A stretch of 31,927 nt of DNA. It comes from an uncultured Oscillospiraceae bacterium. Its GTDB lineage: Bacteria; Bacillota; Clostridia; Oscillospirales; Ruminococcaceae. The position numbers were made by a program, and so were the translations under genes. Location of the stretch: the NCBI GenBank assembly GCA_910579545.1, contig CAJTVI010000026.1, forward strand, positions 1 through 31,927. The letters run 5' to 3'. The notes below the pieces were generated by a model, which ran no database searches, was not told where the DNA came from, and saw nothing but the letters and a program-made list of their open reading frames with translations. Positions 7,806 to 14,485 of the stretch are shown here, one piece after another (the stretch's first letter is position 1; each line of letters begins with the position of its first letter).

Positions 7806-8237
7806 TCATTCCTCCTTTGGCGCATTTGGCGCCTGTGCGCGGTCGGCCGCTGTGCGCTCACCCGCACCCCCGGCCTGTGGGCTGCCCGCCGGCTGCAAAA
7901 ATGCCAGCGATTCGGCCCGGCTGTAGCCCAGCTGGCCCATCCGCTCCAAAAACAGGGCCGCCTGGGCCGCCGCCAGCCGCCCGCGCAGCGCCGCGATTGC
8001 CTCGCCGCTGCCGGTCACGCAGCGGCCGGCGGTGCGCTGGCTTGCCAGCAGGCCGCGGCTTTCCAGCTCCTGCAGGGCGCGCTGCATGGTATTGGGGTTT
8101 ACCGCCGCCTGGGCCGCCAGTTCCCGCACCCCGGGCAGCCGCGCGCCCGGCGAGTATTCCCCCGCCGCAATGGCAAGCTCCAGCTGTTCGATCAGCTGCA
8201 GGTAAACCGGCCGGTCGCCGGTGATCTGCCAGTCCAT
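7806..8237 (-). CDS. GntR family regulator, YtrA subfamily
   Basis: A 143-residue protein. The N-terminal winged helix has PVYLQLIEQLELAIAAGEYSPGARLPGVRELA (about 10-41) and the recognition helix NPNTMQRALQELESRGLL, typical of YtrA-type GntR proteins, which lack a large effector domain. The short C-terminal tail has a helix LAAAQAALFLERMGQLGYS and a disordered end. It is first gene of the ABC operon and almost certainly represses it: the operon's -10 box overlaps a perfect 36-bp palindrome. GAGGTGATGGG precedes the ATG. Confidence 0.9.
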   Translation of the reverse strand: MDWQITGDRPVYLQLIEQLELAIAAGEYSPGARLPGVRELAAQAAVNPNTMQRALQELESRGLLASQRTAGRCVTGSGEAIAALRGRLAAAQAALFLERMGQLGYSRAESLAFLQPAGSPQAGGAGERTAADRAQAPNAPKEE

Positions 8238-8250
8238 CCCATCACCTCGA

Positions 8251-8306
8251 TGTATTATTGTATTAAGCGCTTAATACAATAATACACATCTTTTGCGGAA
8301 TGTCAA
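8251..8306 (-). promoter_or_regulatory. Promoter and 36-bp palindromic operator of the GntR/ABC operon
   Basis: 8251-8268 (TGTATTATTGTATTAAGC) and 8269-8286 are exact reverse complements. Each half contains TGTATTA followed by TTGTATTA, so two nested operators are possible. On the minus strand TTGACA (8306-8301), 16 bases and TATTAT (8284-8279) form a promoter whose -10 lies in the palindrome, fitting autorepression by the YtrA-like protein. Confidence 0.85.
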
Positions 8307-8414
8307 GGGCCCGGGAAAAATTTTTTTGGGGCGGGGCGGCGGGGTGCTGGCGGCGCCGGGCGCGGCCGGAGGCACTCCAAAATTCTTTATTATGGATTAT
8401 TCTATAAACGGATA

Positions 8415-8472
8415 TGCCGCAGACAATTTGTCTGCGGCAAGATGGGGGTCCAGGGGGGTATGCCCCCCTGGA
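8415..8472. other. Two adjacent perfect hairpins upstream of the LacI-type gene
   Basis: TGCCGCAGACA (8415-8425) pairs with 8429-8439, and TCCAGGGGGG (8449-8458) pairs with 8463-8472 around TATG. No T-run follows either, and an AT-rich stretch (8388-8410) precedes them. They may be operators, a transcription block or a small repeat element. No gene is visible in 8287-8637. Confidence 0.5.
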
Positions 8473-8496
8473 TTGGCCCACCCCCCGGCCCTTCCC

Positions 8497-8525
8497 TTGC
8501 AATCGCGGGCGGGGCGGGGTATAGT
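8497..8525 (+). promoter_or_regulatory. Promoter of the LacI-type regulator
   Basis: TTGCAA (8497-8502), a 17-base spacer and TATAGT (8520-8525). The transcript leader of about 105 bases contains the GCGGGCAA repeats. Confidence 0.6.
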
Positions 8526-8572
8526 GAAGGGGGCGGTGCGCCCCGGGGCCGCAGGCCGCCCGCGGCAGGCGG

Positions 8573-8621
8573 GCGGGCAAGCGGGCAAGAAAACGAGCGG
8601 GCAAGCAAACAGGTGGGCAAG
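8573..8621 (+). repeat. 8-bp phased repeats GCGGGCAA in the leader of the LacI-type gene
   Basis: GCGGGCAAG (one copy GTGGGCAAG) begins at 8573, 8581, 8597 and 8613, spacings of 8, 16 and 16, ending just before the ribosome site. It could be a slippage-prone leader or a binding array; function unknown. Confidence 0.5.
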
Positions 8622-8637
8622 CGGGGGAGGGAGCAGC

Positions 8638-9648
8638 GTGTGGGCTGAGGACAAGGTGCGGATCGTGGACATTGCCGAGGAGCTTGGCCTCAGCACGGCC
8701 ACCGTTTCCAACGTGCTGCACGGCAAAACCCACAAGGTGTCGGCCGAGACCGCAAAGCGGGTGCAGCGGCGGCTGGAGGAGCGGGGCTACATCCCCAACA
8801 TGGCCGCCACCCTGCTGGCGCAAAATTCCTCCCGCATCGTGGGGGTGGTGGTCAAGGATCACGAAAAATACGCCGGCCGACCGCTGGCCGACCCCTTTAT
8901 CGCCGCCGCGCTGAACGACCTCTCGGCCGAGACGGCCCAAAACGGCTGGTTCATGATGGTAAGAACCGCGGGCAAAATCATGGAAGCGGCCCAGTTTGCC
9001 TCGATGTGGAACATGGACGGCATGATCCTGCTGGGCTTTTGCGCCGACGAATACCAGCGCCTGCGGGAGCGCGTCCGCATCCCCTTTGTGGTGTACGACG
9101 GCTGCTTTGAAAACCCGGGCCGGATCAGCAACCTCTGCATCGACGACCGGGACGGCGGCCGCCAGGTGGGGCGGCTGCTGGCGCGGCTGGGCCACCGGCG
9201 GGTGCTCTGGGCGGCCGACAACCGCGAGTGCATGGACCTTGCCCGGTACAGCGGCCTGTGCGAGGGCCTGGGGTTTGCCGCCACCTATTGCGAGATCCCG
9301 CTCCAGCGCGGCCCGCGGCAGACCTTTTGGGCGCGGCAGCTGCCCCTGCTGCGCCGGCATACCGCCATTTTTGCCGCCTCGGATTTCTATGCGGCCGAGC
9401 TGATGCAGTTTTTGCAGCGCAGTGGGCTGCGGATCCCGCAGGATGTGTCGGTGGTGGGATTTGACGACGGCGCCCTCTGCGAGCTGCTGAGCCCGGCGCT
9501 GACCTCGGTGCGGCAGGACAGCCGGCTGCGGGCCGCCGCCGCGGTGCGGATGCTGCGCCGGATGAAGGAGCAGCCCGGCTGGTTTGAAAACCTCTGCCTG
9601 CCAGTGCAGCTCATCGAGCGCGCCAGCACCGCGCCCCCGCCGCCCTGA
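8638..9648 (+). CDS. LacI family transcriptional regulator
   Basis: A 336-residue cytoplasmic repressor. The N-terminal helix-turn-helix reads VRIVDIAEELGLSTATVSNVL and is followed by the hinge-helix region ERGYIPNMAATLLA (about residues 40-60). The rest is a periplasmic-binding-protein-like effector domain (IVGVVVKDHEKYAG; RRVLWAADNRE; DVSVVGFDDGALCELLSPALTSVRQ). The GTG at 8638 is chosen because GGGGGAGG lies 7 bases upstream and the length then matches the family; the frame is open further upstream through non-coding repeats. The effector is probably a sugar, but no sugar operon adjoins it. The next gene is a MATE exporter with its own promoter, so the target is unclear. Confidence 0.88.
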   Translation: MWAEDKVRIVDIAEELGLSTATVSNVLHGKTHKVSAETAKRVQRRLEERGYIPNMAATLLAQNSSRIVGVVVKDHEKYAGRPLADPFIAAALNDLSAETAQNGWFMMVRTAGKIMEAAQFASMWNMDGMILLGFCADEYQRLRERVRIPFVVYDGCFENPGRISNLCIDDRDGGRQVGRLLARLGHRRVLWAADNRECMDLARYSGLCEGLGFAATYCEIPLQRGPRQTFWARQLPLLRRHTAIFAASDFYAAELMQFLQRSGLRIPQDVSVVGFDDGALCELLSPALTSVRQDSRLRAAAAVRMLRRMKEQPGWFENLCLPVQLIERASTAPPPP

Positions 9649-9673
9649 GCAGCCGCCCCCGCGCGGGACGCGC

Positions 9674-9835
9674 GGAAAAGCCGGAAACAGCCGTTTTCCT
9701 GGCAAATGGCCGTCCGAAACCCCTCCCTCTCTCCCCTCAAAAAGAGCAGAATAGCCAAAAACAACTGCTTTCCTGGCAAACGGCCACCTAAAACGCCCTC
9801 CCACTCTCCCCTCAAAAAGAGCGAAAAGCCAAAGA
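9674..9835 (+). repeat. 74-bp imperfect direct repeat (two copies and a remnant)
   Basis: AGCC..AAACA..TTTCCTGGCAAA..GGCC...CTCTCCCCTCAAAAAGAGC recurs with a fixed 74-base offset (AGCC at 9679, 9753 and 9827; TCCTGGCAAA at 9697 and 9771). Copies differ at scattered positions, so the duplication is not recent. CTCTCCCCTCAAAAAGAG can form a small hairpin. It occupies most of the 297 bases between the LacI-type gene and the next promoter. Confidence 0.75.
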
Positions 9836-9860
9836 TTCCGGCAGGTTACGCGATTAACCT

Positions 9861-9889
9861 TTGAAAAACCTGCGCCCTGCGGCTATGCT
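9861..9889 (+). promoter_or_regulatory. Promoter of the second MATE gene
   Basis: TTGAAA (9861-9866), a 17-base spacer and TATGCT (9884-9889), 57 bases before the GTG start. Confidence 0.6.
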
Positions 9890-9945
9890 GGTAAAGGGGG
9901 GCGGAGCATCCCAAAATCCCCCCTTGCGGCAAAGGAGGGGATCGC

Positions 9946-11472
9946 GTGGAAAACGAGGCAAAGCAAACGCAGCCGGGCGCGCCGCGCCCGGCCGGCCAAG
10001 GCAAAACCGGCGGGTTTTTGCCCGGCCCAGACGGCCCGGCCGCCCCCAAAAGCCCCCTGTCCTGCCCGGCCGCCCCCAAAGGCCCCCTGCCCGGCCCGGA
10101 CAGCCCGCCGGGCGGGCCGGCCGGCGGGTTTTTGGGCCAGGTGCTGCGCATCGCTCTGCCGGTGGGGCTGCAGTCGATGCTGCAATCCTCCTTTACCATG
10201 GTGGACCAGCTCATGGTGGGCCAGCTGGGCAGCTGCGCGGTCGCGGCCGTGGAGGCGGCGGGCCGGCCCATCTTTATCTGCACCACCATCATGGGGGCGG
10301 TCGCGGCGGTGGCCGGCATCATGGCGGCCCAGTACCTGGGCATGCGCCGGCAGCAGCTGGCCGACCGCAGCTTTTCGGCAAACCTTGCGGCGGCGGGGGC
10401 CATTACCGGGCTGTTCACCCTGCTTTGCCTGTGCGCCCCGGGGCGGATCGTGGGCCTTTTTACCCCGGATGCGGCCATCCGGCGGGCCGGGCGCGGCTAC
10501 CTTGTGCGGGCGGCCTGGACCATGCCGGCCATGGGCCTCGGCTCGCTGCTGGCCGTAATGCTGCGCTGCATGGGCCGGGCCTCCTGGGCGCTCTGGGCCG
10601 GGCTGTTTACGGCCGCGGCCAACACCGGGCTCAACCTGCTGCTCATCTTTGGGCGGCTGGGCTTTCCGGCGCTGGGGGTGGCGGGCGCGGCGGACGCCAG
10701 CGTGCTGGCCCAATGGGCGGGCCTGTGGCTGCTCGCGGCCCTGTTTGGCCGGCTGCGGGCCGGCGGGCCGGGCCGCTTTGCCTTCTGCCCAAACCTCGGG
10801 CCGGGGGGCGGGCGGCAGTACCTGCGCATGCTGCTGCCGGCGGTGCTCTGCGAGCTCCTGTGGAGCCTGGGCCAGAGCCTCAACACCTTTATCTATGGGC
10901 GGCTTGCCCCGGGCAGCCTTGCCGCCATGGCCATCACCGGCCCAGTGCAGGGGCTGTTTATGGGGGCACTGGGCGGGGTGTCCCAGGCGGCGGGCATCCT
11001 GATCGGCCGGCGGCTGGGCGCGGGGCAGGCCGGCCTTGCCTACCGGGAGGCCAAACGGCTGGGCTGGTATGGGCTGGCTGGCTCGCTGGGGCTGTCGGCC
11101 CTGCTGTGGGGGCTGCGCGGGGGGTATGTGCGGCTCTACCGGGTGGAGCCCGGCGTGCAGGATACCGCCGCGGCGCTGCTGGCCGTTTTTGCCCTGCTGG
11201 CCCCGGCCAAGGTGGCCAACATGGTGCTGGGCGGCGGGGTGCTGCGCAGCGGCGGCAACACCCGGCTGGTGCTGGCCGTCGATTTTATCGGCACCTGGCT
11301 CGTGGGCGCGCCGCTGGGGCTGGCCGCCGCCTTCTGGCTGCGGCTGCCCATCGTGTGGGTCTATTGTATCCTCTCGCAGGAGGAATTGGTGCGCCTGGCG
11401 GTCACCCTCTGGCTGTTTAAGCGCAAAAGCTGGATGGCGCGGCTGCCAAACGATGTGCCATCGCCGGGCTGA
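9946..11472 (+). CDS. MATE family efflux transporter with proline-rich N-terminal extension
   Basis: A 508-residue transporter. Residues 1-60 are a soluble, low-complexity, Pro/Gly/Ala-rich extension containing a small internal duplication (PAAPKSPLSCP, PAAPKGPLPGP). The MATE core starts at VLRIALPVGLQSMLQSSFTMVDQLMVGQLG and has about 12 membrane segments; the second half restarts at MLLPAVLCELLWSLGQSLNTFIYGRL. GTG at 9946 with AAAGGAGGGG six bases upstream. The substrate is unknown. The extension faces the cytoplasm and may be disordered. It is a diverged member of the same family as the gene at 3144-4490. Confidence 0.9.
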   Translation: MENEAKQTQPGAPRPAGQGKTGGFLPGPDGPAAPKSPLSCPAAPKGPLPGPDSPPGGPAGGFLGQVLRIALPVGLQSMLQSSFTMVDQLMVGQLGSCAVAAVEAAGRPIFICTTIMGAVAAVAGIMAAQYLGMRRQQLADRSFSANLAAAGAITGLFTLLCLCAPGRIVGLFTPDAAIRRAGRGYLVRAAWTMPAMGLGSLLAVMLRCMGRASWALWAGLFTAAANTGLNLLLIFGRLGFPALGVAGAADASVLAQWAGLWLLAALFGRLRAGGPGRFAFCPNLGPGGGRQYLRMLLPAVLCELLWSLGQSLNTFIYGRLAPGSLAAMAITGPVQGLFMGALGGVSQAAGILIGRRLGAGQAGLAYREAKRLGWYGLAGSLGLSALLWGLRGGYVRLYRVEPGVQDTAAALLAVFALLAPAKVANMVLGGGVLRSGGNTRLVLAVDFIGTWLVGAPLGLAAAFWLRLPIVWVYCILSQEELVRLAVTLWLFKRKSWMARLPNDVPSPG

Positions 11473-11502
11473 CGCCGGGCCACCCCCTTTTTTGCGAAAT
11501 GA

Positions 11503-11546
11503 AAGCGCCCGGCGCATCCCGTTTAAACGGAACGCGCCGGGCGCTT
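11503..11546. terminator. Hairpin terminator between convergent MATE and GntR genes
   Basis: AAGCGCCCGGCGC (11503-11515) pairs with 11534-11546, and the inner CCGTTTAAACGG (11519-11530) is itself palindromic. The T's after it are weak on both sides, but it sits exactly between convergent stop codons. Confidence 0.65.
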
Positions 11547-11563
11547 ATACGATCGTTTTTACG

Positions 11564-12259
11564 CTACCCCTGCCGGAAGTAGCGCGCGTAGTCCTTGGCG
11601 TCCACCCCAAACAGCTTGCTGCCCATCCGGCGCACCCCGCCGTACAGGTGCGCCCGGATCAGCGGCTCGATGGCGTCGATGTCCTTTTCATCAATGATCC
11701 GCATCATCTCGGCGTGCTTTACCAGCACGTCCGGCACGTTCTGCGCGCCGATGATGTCCAGCCGGATAAAACGAGAATAGTCCGGGTGGGGGGCGATCAG
11801 CCGCTCCCACAAGAGGGCCTTTTCGGTCTCCTCAAACCAGATGCGGTGCATTGCGAGGTCCTGGCGCAAAAAGCGGTAGATGTCAAAGCTGGCCGGGTCC
11901 CCGATCACCCCGGCCGCCTGCAGCTCCAGCAGCGAGCAGCGCACCCGCTCCACCGCGAGGGGGGTGGCCACTAAGATAAAATCCCGCAGCACCATGGCCT
12001 CCACCGCCACCCGCTGGTAGATCAGCTGGTTGACCGTGCCCACGTCGATGGGGGTCACCACCGTGCCCCGGTGGGGCAGGATGTCTACAAAGCCGTTCTG
12101 CTCCAGCCGCTGCAAAGCGCTGCGCACCGGCGTGCGCGACACCCCAAACCGCTTGCAGCACTGGTTTTCGCTGATCAGGTCGCCGGGCAGCAGTTTGAGG
12201 TCGACGATCTCGTCCTCCAAAACCTGATAGATCTCCTCTGCCGAAACCACCCGCTCCAT
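11564..12259 (-). CDS. GntR family regulator, FadR/FCD type, of the TRAP-aldolase operon
   Basis: A 231-residue regulator. The N-terminal winged helix includes EIYQVLEDEIVDLKLLPGDLISENQCCKRFGVSRTPVRSALQRLEQNGFV (about 9-58) with the typical SRTPVR recognition helix. The C-terminal all-helical FCD domain has ligand-site His residues in LAMHRIWF, HAEMMRIIDEKD and AHLYGGVRRM. FCD regulators commonly bind organic or sugar acids through a metal ion. It is divergent from the TRAP transporter genes, so it likely controls them. Its own promoter is at 12353-12381 and the stop is TAG. Confidence 0.9.
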   Translation of the reverse strand: MERVVSAEEIYQVLEDEIVDLKLLPGDLISENQCCKRFGVSRTPVRSALQRLEQNGFVDILPHRGTVVTPIDVGTVNQLIYQRVAVEAMVLRDFILVATPLAVERVRCSLLELQAAGVIGDPASFDIYRFLRQDLAMHRIWFEETEKALLWERLIAPHPDYSRFIRLDIIGAQNVPDVLVKHAEMMRIIDEKDIDAIEPLIRAHLYGGVRRMGSKLFGVDAKDYARYFRQG

Positions 12260-12352
12260 CCTGCGCCCACCCCCTTTTTATGCGTTGGGCGGGCGGCCCT
12301 TTGGCAAAGGCGGCCCGGCCAACGCAATCTTAACAGAACCTTAACAGTACCC

Positions 12353-12381
12353 ATTGTAAGGATGCCGCGTGCCTTTGTCAA
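12353..12381 (-). promoter_or_regulatory. Promoter of the FCD-GntR gene
   Basis: On the minus strand TTGACA (12381-12376), a 17-base spacer and TACAAT (12358-12353). The initial leader has the imperfect repeat TTAACAG (as CTGTTAA on the transcript) twice, 12 bases apart. Confidence 0.7.
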
Positions 12382-12420
12382 GGGCAGGGGGGCGGGCGGG
12401 GCCGGGCGTGGGCGGGCGCT

Positions 12421-12430
12421 CGTATACAAG
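12421..12430. promoter_or_regulatory. Candidate GntR operator box 1
   Basis: CGTATACAAG with palindromic core GTATAC lies upstream of both divergent promoters. FCD-type GntR proteins often bind TTGTATACAA-like sites. Assignment is by resemblance to the two boxes at 12584 and 12657. Confidence 0.45.
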
Positions 12431-12583
12431 CTGACGAAATTCCGCGCCCCCCTTTGTGCAGAATGGCGGCGGCAGGCCCGGCGTTTTGCCCAAAACCCCC
12501 TAAAATCACAGCACAACAGCCAAAAAACCCGCAAGAATCTCGTGCAGTATGCCTAAATTTTGGTTTTTTGCGCTTTTATCCGC

Positions 12584-12593
12584 TGTATACAAG
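12584..12593. promoter_or_regulatory. Candidate GntR operator box 2
   Basis: TGTATACAAG ends 15 bases upstream of the -35 of the dctP promoter and contains the palindrome TGTATACA. Confidence 0.5.
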
Positions 12594-12607
12594 AACAAAA
12601 AAACCTC

Positions 12608-12636
12608 TTGAAAAAGCCGCTTTTATCTGCTAACAT
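12608..12636 (+). promoter_or_regulatory. Promoter of the TRAP-aldolase operon
   Basis: TTGAAA (12608-12613), a 17-base spacer and TAACAT (12631-12636). It is bracketed by operator-like boxes at 12584 and 12657. Confidence 0.7.
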
Positions 12637-12656
12637 TTTATACCGTTGGGCGGGAA

Positions 12657-12664
12657 TGTATACA
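12657..12664. promoter_or_regulatory. Candidate GntR operator box 3
   Basis: TGTATACA lies about 14 bases after the expected transcription start of the TRAP operon, a position suited to repression. Confidence 0.5.
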
Positions 12665-12725
12665 GGGCCGCGGCATCCCGCCCATCCATCCGCGCCGCGC
12701 GGCCGTAAAAAAGGAGGAAAACCAC

Positions 12726-13820
12726 ATGAAAAAGCTTCTTGCTGTTCTGCTGTGCCTCGCTTTGGGCCTCTCGCTTGCGGCCTGCAGCGGCACGGCCAGC
12801 CAGGCCCCGGCCGCATCCACTCCGGCTGCGTCCACCCCGGCCGCATCCACCCCGGCTGCCGGCGGCGAGGACCCGTTTGCTGATCTGGGCGACTTTACCA
12901 TGGTCATCGGCCATGCCCAGCCCGAAGGCAACCCCCGCTATGTTTCGATGGAAAAGTTTGCTGAGGACGTCATGGCCGCCACCAACGGCCATGTGACCGT
13001 GCAGGTCTTTGGCAACGGCCAGCTGGGCACCGAGAAAGAGATGCTCGAGCAGGTCGTGGCCGGCACCGTGCAGGGCATGCGCGGCGGCCAGTTCGACTTC
13101 AGCCCCCGTCTGCTGATGTTCACCCTGCCCTTCCTCACCCAGACCCGCGCCGAGGTCACCGCCCTCTTGCAGAGCGACCTGGCCAAGAGCGTCTGCGCCG
13201 AGGCTGAGGCCGAGACCGGCACCGTGATCATCAACCTGTGTGACGCCGGCGGCTACCGCCAGTTCTCCAACTCCAAGCACCCCATCAAGACCCCGGCCGA
13301 CCTGGTGGGCCTCAAGATGCGCACCAACGGCATGAAGACCATCGACCTCACCTTTACCACCCTGGGCGCCACCACCACCACCATCCCCTACTCTGATCTG
13401 TACATGGGCCTCAAGACCGGCGTGGCCGACGGCCAGGAAAACCCCTGGGTCAACGTGCAGGGCATGAAGTTCTATGAGGTGCAGCAGTACTTTACCGAGG
13501 TCAACTACCAGTTCCATCCGGATCCCTTCTATGTGAACGCCGCCTGGTGGAACAGCCTGCCCGAGGAGTACCGCACCATCATCTCCGATTGCGCCACCGC
13601 CATGGGCGAGTACAACGACCAGCTGATCGACGAGAACAGCGAGACCGCCAAGCAGGAGATCGCCTCCGCTCCCAACGTCGAGGTCTACGAGCCCACCGCC
13701 GAGGAGCTGGAAGCCTTTAAGGAGGCCATGAAGCCGGTGTACGACCAGTGCATCGCCGAGGGCATCTGCACCGCTGAGGAGCTGGCCCAGATGCAGGAGA
13801 TCGTGGCGAACGCCAAATAA
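12726..13820 (+). CDS. dctP: TRAP transporter solute-binding lipoprotein (DctP)
   Basis: A 364-residue secreted lipoprotein. Signal peptide MKKLLAVLLCLALGLSLAAC with lipobox LAAC (Cys20) is followed by a linker with a four-fold AASTP-like repeat, 15 bp per unit in the DNA. The mature part has TRAP binding-protein patterns: FTMVIGHAQPEGNPRY, VFGNGQLGTEKEMLEQVVAGT, LKMRTNGM (the conserved Arg that pairs with a ligand carboxylate), ATTTTIPYSDLYMGLKTGVADGQENPWVNV. DctP proteins deliver carboxylates to the QM membrane pair using the Na+ gradient. Strong AAGGAGG before the ATG. The aldolase in the operon suggests a sugar-acid or hydroxy-keto-acid ligand (inference). Confidence 0.93.
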   Translation: MKKLLAVLLCLALGLSLAACSGTASQAPAASTPAASTPAASTPAAGGEDPFADLGDFTMVIGHAQPEGNPRYVSMEKFAEDVMAATNGHVTVQVFGNGQLGTEKEMLEQVVAGTVQGMRGGQFDFSPRLLMFTLPFLTQTRAEVTALLQSDLAKSVCAEAEAETGTVIINLCDAGGYRQFSNSKHPIKTPADLVGLKMRTNGMKTIDLTFTTLGATTTTIPYSDLYMGLKTGVADGQENPWVNVQGMKFYEVQQYFTEVNYQFHPDPFYVNAAWWNSLPEEYRTIISDCATAMGEYNDQLIDENSETAKQEIASAPNVEVYEPTAEELEAFKEAMKPVYDQCIAEGICTAEELAQMQEIVANAK

Positions 13821-13880
13821 CCCAGCACCCTGCAAAAAACGCCCGCCTGTAAAGGCAGGCGCATACCAAGCCGTAACTCC

Positions 13881-13919
13881 GGGGCGGCCGGGCCTGGGTG
13901 CCCGGCCGCCCCGCGTTTT
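13881..13919 (+). terminator. Intra-operon attenuating hairpin between dctP and dctQ
   Basis: GGGGCGGCCGGG (13881-13892) pairs with CCCGGCCGCCCC (13901-13912), followed by GCGTTTT. A smaller hairpin (CGCCTG/CAGGCG) lies at about 13846-13862. Such hairpins usually let the binding-protein mRNA outnumber the membrane subunits, by partial termination or 3' protection. Confidence 0.7.
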
Positions 13920-13930
13920 GCAAAAAGGGG

Positions 13931-14461
13931 TTGAGTACCATAGAAAAGCTCAAAGCAATCGGCAAAAAGCTGTTTGATGTGTATTTCGTCATCGGCGCGG
14001 TGGCCATGGGGCTGTTGGCCGTGCTGGTGATCTTTGCGGTGATCGCCCGGTATTTCTTCTCGCTGAGCTGGAAATCCCTCTCCGAGTTCAATACCACCCT
14101 CTTTGCCTTTACCACCTTCTGGGGCATGGGCATCAACGTCATCAAGGACGAACACGTCATCATCGACATCCTCTACGACCGGGTCAAGCCCGCCCTCAAG
14201 CGGTGGCTGGCGGTGGTCAACTACCTCATTGTGCTGGCGGTCACCGCCGTGTTTACCTGGCAGGGCGTGCTCTACCTGGGCATCGCCGGCAAGCAGATCA
14301 GCCAGGGCATGGAGATCCCCATGTACTATATGTACGGCATCATGCCGGTCAGCGGGGTCATCTGCATGATCTGCATCGTCATCAAGATCGCGATTTTCAT
14401 CACGGCCGATGAGTCCTACTTTGCGCCCAAGAACCAGGTGCTGGCGCGGGACGACGCCTGA
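13931..14461 (+). CDS. dctQ: TRAP transporter small permease (DctQ)
   Basis: A small four-helix membrane subunit. Helices are near VYFVIGAVAMGLLAVLVIFAVIARYFF, FAFTTFWGMGINVIKDEHVIIDIL, VVNYLIVLAVTAVFTWQGVLYLG and YMYGIMPVSGVICMICIVIKIAIF. It stabilises DctM and docks the binding protein. The start is uncertain: GTG at 13898 lies inside the strong hairpin, TTG at 13931 directly abuts the ribosome site AAAGGGG, and the best spaced in-frame codon is ATA at 13940, where an ATG would be expected (IEKLKAIGKK). I annotate from the TTG. Confidence 0.85.
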   Translation: MSTIEKLKAIGKKLFDVYFVIGAVAMGLLAVLVIFAVIARYFFSLSWKSLSEFNTTLFAFTTFWGMGINVIKDEHVIIDILYDRVKPALKRWLAVVNYLIVLAVTAVFTWQGVLYLGIAGKQISQGMEIPMYYMYGIMPVSGVICMICIVIKIAIFITADESYFAPKNQVLARDDA

Positions 14462-14485
14462 CAGCTGAAAGGAGAGAAGTAACCT

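Noticed and set aside
9883..11517. Long minus-strand frame opposite the second MATE gene (and a similar +1 frame)
   Set aside because: It is a GC-rich shadow: the product is low-complexity Pro/Arg/Gln with no family pattern, while the plus frame has a clear MATE protein with a ribosome site.
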